DNA of 64,000 nt, taken from positions 858,795 to 922,794 of the forward strand of contig JAOSJK010000012.1 in the NCBI GenBank assembly GCA_027494135.1. Reading direction: 5' to 3'. Position 1 is the stretch's first letter, and each line of letters opens with the position of its first letter. The notes beneath the pieces were generated by a model, which saw nothing but the letters and a program-made list of their open reading frames with translations, searched no databases and had not been told where the DNA came from. Positions 57,870-64,000 of the stretch are shown here, piece by piece. The stretch is from Acidimicrobiia bacterium. GTDB lineage: Bacteria; Actinomycetota; Acidimicrobiia; IMCC26256; PALSA-610. The translations under genes were made by a program, and so were the position numbers.

Positions 57870-58130
57870 TCAGCCCCAGAAGATGCAGATGGGGTCCGCG
57901 TCGATCTCAGCGAGCAGCCGATCGATCGTCGGCGTCGGGTCAAGGTTCTCGTAGCGGTGGAACTTGCTGTCTCGGGCGGGCCAGTAGAGCGTCCATAGGG
58001 TCAACCGGCGATGCTCGCTCTGTCTCGACACCCCGAACCGCGCCGCCACCTCCGTGATCGGCGCCCCGTCGTTGAGCACCTTGAAAACCGCCTGATAGCG
58101 CTGCTCCACAAGCCCCAGCTCCACCAACAC
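57870..58130 (-). pseudogene. Chimeric ORF: IS481 N-terminus joined to DUF3024 C-terminus
   Basis: The GTG at 58130 opens LVELGLVEQRYQAVFKVLND, then GAPITEVAARFGVSRQSEHR, the N-terminal helix-turn-helix of an IS481 transposase. At about residue 43 it passes in frame into LTLWTLYWPARDSKFHRYEN, then LLAEIDADPICIFWG and a stop, which is the typical end of DUF3024 proteins (Lyw-x-D...FWG). Each half is only a fragment. It is likely an accidental fusion left by IS insertion or deletion rather than a designed protein. Confidence 0.55.
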
Positions 58131-58190
58131 GACGACACCCCCTAGTCGAGAACCTCGACCAGGAAGCACAGCCCGTCAGCCAGCCGCGTG

Positions 58191-58345
58191 TAACACGACT
58201 ACCGGAGCCACCGTCGCCCAACTACCGGAGCCACCGTCGCCCAGGTACCGGGACCGCGCCGGAGAACGTCACACGACTACCGGAGCCGCAACGTCAAGCA
58301 TCTACCGGGACCGCACACGTGTCCCACGCCGCACAGTAGAAATTG
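58191..58345. repeat. Cluster of short CTACCGGAGCC/CTACCGGGACC repeats
   Basis: Within about 120 bases ACTACCGGAGCC occurs three times (about 58199, 58220, 58270; the first two followed by ACCGTCGCCCA), and TACCGGGACCGC twice (about 58246 and 58302). They lie between two IS481 pieces, upstream of the 5' fragment. Repeats of this type may be transposase-binding sites in an IS481 end. They are too short and uneven for CRISPR. Next to them, GTGTTCCACC repeats at about 58362 and 58386. Confidence 0.6.
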
Positions 58346-58406
58346 TCAAGGCCCGGTACCCGTGTTCCACCTTGGCTCCGCCACCTGTGTTCCACCCCGG
58401 TGCGGG

Positions 58407-59748
58407 TTACGCGGCGTTGATCCTCGAGGGCCGGCCTCCTGCGTTGGCGAACGCGCCGTGCTCCCGGGAACGGTCATGGCGGATCGGATGCGTCTTGAGC
58501 ACCTGGCCGCCGGCGGAGATCTCCACCACCTCACCAACGATCGCGACCTGCACCTGCCGGCGGGCGTGGGGCTTGCCGACCCGATATGCGTAGCCGGCGA
58601 AGCTGACCGATCCAGAGACGTCGACCTTGCGAGTCACCGACTGGCCGACCGTCGGCTGCCGGGGACGAGCCACCCGGGGCTTCGGCTTGCGCTGCAGGGC
58701 GGCGAGCTCCTTGTCGGGCCGATGCCGCTGCGCATGGGTCTGCACCAACACGCCCCGGTGGCTGATCGACACCAGCCCGTCGTTGACGGATACGTCCACG
58801 GTCTCCCCCGACAGCCACACCCCCGACCCCATACAGCGTCCCGGCGAAGCTGATCTTGCCCGTCGACCCCACCCGGCGCGCCGCCGTCGGCGCAGCCACA
58901 ACCGGTTCGCCGTGCTCGATGAACGCATCCGGATCAGCGAGGCGGAACCGCTCCCAGGGAGCGACCATGCCGATGCCCTGGTGCGGCCGGTCGTGGTTGT
59001 AGTGGTCGACCCACGCATCCAGCTGCGCCTGCGCGTCGTCGATGTCGACGAAGACCTTGCCGTCGAGGAACTCCCGGCGCAGCGTCTTGTGCCACCGCTC
59101 GATCTTCCCGGTCGTGGTCGGCGACCTGGGCGCCGTGAGCAGGTGCCGGATGCCGTTCTCCCGACAGATCCGGTCGAAGAGCACCTCTCCCTTGCCCGGC
59201 CCGAACCGACCCGTGAACACCTTGCCGTTGTCGGTCAGGATCTCCGCCGGCACGCCGTGGGTCCGCATCGCCTTCGCCAACGCATCACACACCGGCCGCG
59301 CCGTCGCCCGCCGCACGACATGCGCAGAGACCACGAACCTCGAGTGGTCATCGATCCCGCTGACGATGCTCGCCTTCCAGCCATCGGCGAGATGCACACC
59401 ACCCACGATGTCCATCTGCCACAGCTCCATCGACCTCGAACGTTCCCAACGCTTGTAGTCGGCCTTGCGGCGGCGACGCGGCTCCACCTCGATCAAGTTG
59501 TGTCGCACCAGGCATCGATAGATCGACGACCGCCCCGGCACCGGATCGAACCCCTCCCGGCCAAGCTGATGACCCAACGTCCGAGGACCCCACCCCGGAT
59601 GCTCCTGACGCAACGCCACGATTCGCGCCTCGACCACCGGGTCCATCTGATGCGGGCACGACGCCGGCACCGACGACCTGTCGACCAACCCAGCAAGCCC
59701 GTCGGCTGCGTAGCGACGCAACCAGCGCTGCACCGTCTGACGGGTCAG
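58407..59748 (-). pseudogene. IS481-family transposase, 5'-truncated and frameshifted
   Basis: Reading from about 59748: LTRQTVQRWLRRYAADGLAG, WGPRTLGHQLGREGFDPVPG, MELWQMDIVGGVHLADGWKA with the first Asp, AEILTDNGKVFTGRF with the second, and GKIERWHKTLRREFLDGKVF with the Glu. The frame changes near 58835 to the C-terminal part VSVNDGLVSISHRGVLVQTH, ending at 58407. The first ~35 residues before the HTH second helix are missing; the sequence there runs directly into the tRNA-Met fragment region. Probably inactive. Confidence 0.85.
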
Positions 59749-59767
59749 CCCAGGTCGCTGACCTGGG
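59749..59767. terminator. Short perfect hairpin beside the tRNA fragment
   Basis: CCCAGGTC, a GCT loop, then GACCTGGG: an 8-bp perfect stem 15 bases from the CCA end of the tRNA-Met fragment on its downstream side. It may be the old tRNA terminator. No U-run follows. Confidence 0.4.
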
Positions 59768-59782
59768 CCTTCACATCGAAGT

Positions 59783-59828
<46 letters not shown>

Positions 59829-60314
59829 GGATGATCGGCCGCTCAGCCCGTACCAACGCGTACCGGATCGTGCCCTTACGCTGGGGTTTCTCCGATCACT
59901 GTACCCGGACCGTGTCGACGCGTGAACCCCCGTGGCGCGCCGCACAGTAGAAGGAACGGTAGAAGCCTCACCCCCTCGGCGGCCTCGTTCGAGCGGCTGG
60001 TCCCCGCCGGTCAGGAGGCGGGTCTTCCGCAGTGCAACTCGAGCGAGATCGATCGAATCGCGGTGATCGTCGGGGTCGGTCACGACGACATCGCCCAGAC
60101 AGACGGGGGAGAGCCGGCGGAGAGGATCGGTGCGTCAGTCACGTGCGGTCAGTCGGCCAAGCTCGGCGCTCTGCTGAGATCTCATGGCCGCCGACAGACG
60201 GGCGGGTCAGGACCATTCCGTCATCTAATACGGGCGGCTCCGCGAGGCTGTGACCTGCGATGTTGCGAGCTCGATGGCTGGGTTCAGTTCTATTCGGCTC
60301 CTAATCGGGGGGTG
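59829..60314. other. Left edge of putative island without a recognised gene
   Basis: About 490 bases between the tRNA fragment and the AlbA_2 gene. The 14-mer GCCGCACAGTAGAA at 59939 also occurs at 58328, and AACGGTAGAAG follows it. Open frames here are low-complexity and show no family pattern. No integrase gene is visible. Confidence 0.4.
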
Positions 60315-61709
60315 TCAGCCGGGGCCCAGAACCCACGTCGCGCCTCGCCCGTGGCCCTCGGGATGCACCAGCCCGTGGTCACGGAGTCGGGCGAGCAGAT
60401 CCCGGGTAGTCGTGTCGGGAAGGCCGAACTCGTCCGCGAGATCACCCCGTTGACGGGGCCCGTCGGCCAGCGCCCGAAGTGCGCTCGCCTCGACGTCGGT
60501 GATGGCGGTGCTCGACCCATCCGGAGAGACCCAGTAGCCCTTGCGTGGAATGGCGCACGTGACAGCCGCCGGCGTCGCCGAGAAGACCGGCCGGCCCAGG
60601 CCGGCGGCGGCGCACAGCCGCACCATCCGGAGGGTGCCCGATCCGAGTTGGTCAACGATGCCCCGCCGGTAGAGCGCACCGATCACGAGCGGGTTCCATG
60701 GATGGGAACCGTGCGGAACGTAGAGGTCTGTCGTCGTGAGTCCGAAGTGGAGCCCACCAGGCGAGACGACCTCGAGCCGGTCGGTGTACACCCGCACCTG
60801 CACTCTTCCCGCTGTTGCGTAGTCGCGGTGAGCAAAGGCGTTGGCCAGGGCCTCGCGGATGACGAGTTCGGGGACCTCGAGCCCGACCTCGGCCTGAAGG
60901 CCCTCGAGATGAACGGGTTGGGTGAGGTGCTTGCGGCAGAAGTCGAAAGCGGCGCGCAGGGCCGCGAAGGCGTTTCGCTCGACCAGAGACTCGTCCAACA
61001 GGTCCTCACCGAGGTCTGTGCCGTCGACGGCAACGAGATGGCATCCGAGCATCGAGTACTCGCCGCCGAGGGCACCACCAGTCGCGAAGAGAGCGATTGC
61101 GGCGCGGTTCGGACCGTCGGCATCGTCCACCAGGCCCAGGGAGCGAAGGACCTCGGGGACCTCAGCGCCGGCCTCGAACGGAGCACGGTTGTTGGCGATC
61201 GCATCGTCCCGGAACGCCGTAACCTCAGCGCGGTCGATCGCGTCCACCTCGCGGGCCGATGGTGCGAGCTCCCATCGATCGAAGGCGTGAGCCCGTTCGA
61301 GCACGAGCGACAGCTGTACCTCGTCGGGCATGTCGACGGTGGCCGCACCGGAGCGGACGAAGTAGTTGCCCTTGTAGGCGTATGGCTTCGCGCTCCCGCT
61401 CGGCACAGAGACAACCAGCACCTCGCGACCATCCCCATCGGGCACGGTGACTCGCTCGATCGACGGCGGGTAGCGGGGATGGATCTCGCGGCACACCTGC
61501 GTCACATCCTCGAGCGTCTTGTCGGCCACTTGCTGACCGACGACGCCCCCGTTCGGTCGAACACCGAACAGGACACGCCCGCCCTGGCCGTTGAGCATCG
61601 CCGACAGGGTCCGCGCTGCTGCCTGGCGTTGCCCGGTGGTTTCTTTGAACTCGGTGGTCTCCGACTCTCCGCCGGCGGCGAACGTGTCGATGTCGTCGGG
61701 CGTGATCAT
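60315..61709 (-). CDS. AlbA_2-domain ATP-binding protein (Schlafen-AlbA_2/HATPase type)
   Basis: 464 residues from ATG 61709. AlbA_2 domain: ESETTEFKETTGQRQAAART, MLNGQGGRVLFGVRPNGGVV, YYFVRSGAAT-like (NYFVRSGAATVDMP). Middle: IREALANAFAHRDYATAGRV, VYTDRLEVVSPGGL and NPLVIGALYRRGIVDQLGSG, the HATPase_c_4 region with N-x-HRDY. C-terminal winged helix: LADEFGLPDTTTRDLLARLR. Such proteins are called putative transcriptional regulators or helicase-related and are frequent on mobile and defence islands. The first gene of the island to the right of the tRNA scar. Confidence 0.85.
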   Translation of the reverse strand: MITPDDIDTFAAGGESETTEFKETTGQRQAAARTLSAMLNGQGGRVLFGVRPNGGVVGQQVADKTLEDVTQVCREIHPRYPPSIERVTVPDGDGREVLVVSVPSGSAKPYAYKGNYFVRSGAATVDMPDEVQLSLVLERAHAFDRWELAPSAREVDAIDRAEVTAFRDDAIANNRAPFEAGAEVPEVLRSLGLVDDADGPNRAAIALFATGGALGGEYSMLGCHLVAVDGTDLGEDLLDESLVERNAFAALRAAFDFCRKHLTQPVHLEGLQAEVGLEVPELVIREALANAFAHRDYATAGRVQVRVYTDRLEVVSPGGLHFGLTTTDLYVPHGSHPWNPLVIGALYRRGIVDQLGSGTLRMVRLCAAAGLGRPVFSATPAAVTCAIPRKGYWVSPDGSSTAITDVEASALRALADGPRQRGDLADEFGLPDTTTRDLLARLRDHGLVHPEGHGRGATWVLGPG

Positions 61710-61872
61710 CGCTCCAGTATCGCCCGTGCAAGGGGCCGCGTTCGCCTATGTAGAACCCGGCGCTCCCGCTCGCCTCGCCGACGGCGACACCGTGATGCGA
61801 GCAGGGGACTGGCGGTCAACGCCACGGGGCCCGCTGGCGCTCACCGGTGACGACGAGTCGTAGATTTCAGTG

Positions 61873-62433
61873 ATGGCACGACACTCGCCTCCGAAGGGAC
61901 CGAAGCGGACGTGGTCTGTGCTCGGGTCGTTGACCTCGACCGAGCGTGGCGAGGTGTTGGCCGCGCTGTTCGTTGCTCGCCCGGAGCTCGAGGGCGAGGC
62001 CGCTGGCATCGCAGGGGAGCTGCTGTCGTCGCCGTCATCCGAAGAGGTCGCGTCCGAGGTCGAAGCAGCGCTGACCGCAGTTCCGCTGGAGCTGCTCGCG
62101 ACCCGGTCGGGTCGTGTGCGGGGCCGAGGCTATGTGCACGAGACCGACGCGGCCTGGGAGTTGATCGAGGCGGTGATCGCGCCGTTCCTGGTCGATCTGG
62201 AGCGGCGGACCGCTCTCGGCCTGACCGAGGCTGCGACGATACTGGCTACTGGGATCGTCGCTGGGCTGTACGGGGTGCGCGAGCCCGAGATGGGGACCGT
62301 GTTGGCGTACGCGAGCGAAGACACCCCGAGCGAGCTCGCGGCGAGCGTCATCGACAGAGCGGGGAAGCTGGATCTGGCCATCCCCGTCGACGCGGTGGAG
62401 ACCTACTGGCCAGACTGGGACGATCTGCAGTGA
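61873..62433 (+). CDS. Hypothetical protein coupled to the primase-helicase
   Basis: 186 residues from ATG 61873 (a GTG three bases earlier is possible). It is rich in Ala, Glu and Leu and mostly helical: SLTSTERGEVLAALFVARPE, VHETDAAWELIEAVIAPFLV, ATILATGIVAGLYGVREPEM. An acidic end reads YWPDWDDLQ. No family recognised. It ends 16 bases before the primase-helicase start and is probably its partner. Confidence 0.65.
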   Translation: MARHSPPKGPKRTWSVLGSLTSTERGEVLAALFVARPELEGEAAGIAGELLSSPSSEEVASEVEAALTAVPLELLATRSGRVRGRGYVHETDAAWELIEAVIAPFLVDLERRTALGLTEAATILATGIVAGLYGVREPEMGTVLAYASEDTPSELAASVIDRAGKLDLAIPVDAVETYWPDWDDLQ

Positions 62434-62449
62434 CCGCACACCGCCGGCT

Positions 62450-64000
62450 ATGAGCGCCGCCGCCGGTCGGGATGACCCTCTCCAACAGGATCTCCTGCGG
62501 GAGGTGGAGGAGTTGCGGGCGGAGAACGATCGACTCCGCGGCCTCCTCGGGCTCGACGAGCGACCCGACGACGGCCATGTGCAGGCGTGGACGCCGACGC
62601 TGCTCGCGGAATCCACTGAGCGGCCGGCGGTGGAGTCCTCATCGACGGCGGCTGACAAGCTCGCGCTGTTCTGGTCGCTCTTCGGCACCCGCTCCGACGT
62701 GTACGCGTACCGGTGGGAGAGCACTTCGAGCGGCAAGACCGGGTGGTCACCGGCAACGAAGGATCGCTGGTCGAAGGGTCGTCCACCCAAGAGCTTCTTG
62801 GCGTTGACCGACGAGGTGTTCGTCTCGCACCTGCGCGGCGAGGAGACGATCGGGATCTACCCGCTGCTACGCGACGACACCTGCGCGTTGTTGGCGTGTG
62901 ACTTCGACAAGGGGACGTGGGCGCTCGACGCTCTCGCGTACCTCGATGCCTGTCATCGCAACGCGGTACCGGCCGCTCTGGAGCGGTCCCGGTCGGGCAA
63001 CGGGGCGCACGTGTGGATCTTCTTCGACGCGCCGGTGGCGGCTTCGTCGGCCCGAGCGATGGGAGCGGCGCTGTTGCGCCAAGCGATGACGGCACGTGCC
63101 GAGTTGGATCTGTCGAGCTACGACCGGTTCTTCCCGTCCCAGGACTTCATGCCCAAGGCGGGGTTCGGGAACCTGATCGCGCTTCCGCTCCACGGAGGCT
63201 GCGCCAAGCATGGGACCACGCTGTTCCTCGATCCCACGACGATGGAACCGTGGCCCGACCAGTGGGCGTTCCTGTCGTCGGTCGCCCGCATGAAGCCCGA
63301 GGCCGTGGAGTCTCTGTCCGGGTCGCTTCGGCCGGTCGATACCGGGCCAGCACTCTCGTTTGCGGACCTGGCGAAGGCGGGCGGGCCGCCTCCACCCCCG
63401 GTGGTTCGGGCCCGGCTCGGCGCCGAGCTGTCGATCGAACGCGCAGGCCTGCCGCCCGCGGTGATCGCGGGTTGAAGCACCTGGCGTCGATCGCGAACCC
63501 GGAGTTCTACGAGAAGCAGCGCATGCGGTTCTCCACTTGGGACACGCCCCGGTTCATCAGCGCCTACCGGGAGGACCTCGAGTGGCTGCACCTGCCGCGC
63601 GGGCTCACCGGCAAGGTCGAGGAGTTGTTCGCATCCCTGGGCAGCACCCTCGAAGTCGCCGATGACCGCCCCGAACCGCCCGCGGCGGACTTCGAATTCC
63701 GCGGGACACTTCGGCCTCAGCAGTCGATCGCCGTCGCGGATCTCGTCGACCACGAGCTTGGCTTGTTGGTCGCGCCGCCCGGGGCGGGCAAGACAGTCAT
63801 GGCCTGCGCCGTGATCGCCCACCACCGCACCCCAACGCTCGTCGTGGTGGACCGCAAAGAGCTACTCGACCAATGGCGGTCACGACTGCACGACCAGCTC
63901 GACATCGAGCCGTCCGATGTCGGCCAGATCGGTGGCGGCCGCACCAAGCCGACCGGGATCATCGACGTCGCGATGATCCAGAGCCTCGCCCGCCGTGACG
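62450..64000 (+). CDS. TOTE-type primase-helicase, frameshifted, runs off the window
   Basis: An N-terminal coiled coil (LLREVEELRAENDRLRGLLG) and an archaeo-eukaryotic primase domain: KSFLALTDEVFVSHLRGEET, ALLACDFDKGTWALDALAYL with catalytic DFD near residue 150, then RSRSGNGAHVWIFFDAPVAA. The frame ends at 63475, but a one-base change at about 63471 continues LKHLASIANPEFYEKQRMRF, LRPQQSIAVADLVDHELGLL and VAPPGAGKTVMACAVIAHH, the Walker A of a superfamily 2 helicase, then VVVDRKELLDQW. This primase-plus-helicase fusion matches the TOTE conflict systems, proposed anti-parasite or anti-phage modules. The C-terminus lies outside the window. Confidence 0.82.

Noticed and set aside
58191..58345. 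CRISPR array
   Set aside because: Repeats are 11-12 bases, spacing is irregular, spacers are absent and no cas gene is present.
61591..61863. 90-residue plus-strand ORF before the helical hypothetical gene
   Set aside because: Its first half is antisense to the AlbA_2 gene and the remainder has no ribosome site or family pattern.

Overview
The window is very GC-rich DNA from a Gram-positive-type actinobacterium. Lipoproteins with Asp/Thr-rich linkers, GTG/TTG starts, four-base start/stop overlaps, ECF sigma/anti-sigma pairs, a P450, a ketosteroid-isomerase-like protein and a DUF3558-like lipoprotein together suggest an uncultured Acidimicrobiia-like lineage. That placement is an inference from gene style only. 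About 25 apparent single-base frameshifts break otherwise well-conserved genes on both strands. This looks more like an indel-prone assembly than mass gene decay, so frame-broken genes are given here as whole spans with the break noted.

Region 1-7.7 kb: a frameshifted HNH endonuclease, two lipoproteins, a WecB-type epimerase, remnants of a sigma/anti-sigma pair and of a DUF3179 gene, then a DsbD/CcdA-like membrane protein with a thioredoxin-fold lipoprotein. The lipoprotein carries an in-frame TGA exactly at the first Cys of its CxxC motif, followed by a SECIS-like hairpin, making it a candidate selenoprotein. A LapA-like membrane protein with a tandemly duplicated leader and a nucleoside hydrolase follow. 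Region 7.7-21.9 kb: a molybdopterin oxidoreductase, a GH3 beta-glucosidase, a coupled amino-sugar set (PIG-L deacetylase, DegT aminotransferase, Gfo/Idh dehydrogenase), an enoyl-CoA hydratase, an M28 peptidase, a beta-lactamase-fold hydrolase, a ketosteroid-isomerase-like protein and a cyclopropane-fatty-acid synthase.

Region 22-40.9 kb: transposase remnants and lipoproteins, then a translationally coupled operon (ECF sigma, zinc-finger anti-sigma, ABC ATPase, ABC membrane protein, two small membrane proteins, P450). A TetR regulator with a near-leaderless promoter precedes a rifampin-phosphotransferase-like PEP-utilizing protein. A second sigma/cupin/ABC operon on the minus strand has its permease cut by an IS3 element, which itself contains another IS3 element.

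Region 41-54.9 kb: a GH1/DUF2804 pair, a DUF6448 His-rich protein coupled to a SodX-like signal peptidase, cupins, a haem-binding-domain protein, a baeRF/HPF-like pair, a CPH-type heavy-metal P-type ATPase, and a four-gene overlapping operon (VOC, maleylacetate reductase, internally shortened DUF5996, pirin).

Region 55-64 kb: a defence-like zone with HipBA under three phased operators, an MNT-HEPN toxin-antitoxin pair, IS481 debris, a 3' fragment of tRNA-Met that looks like an integration scar and, to its right, an AlbA_2 ATPase-type protein and a TOTE-type primase-helicase that runs off the window.
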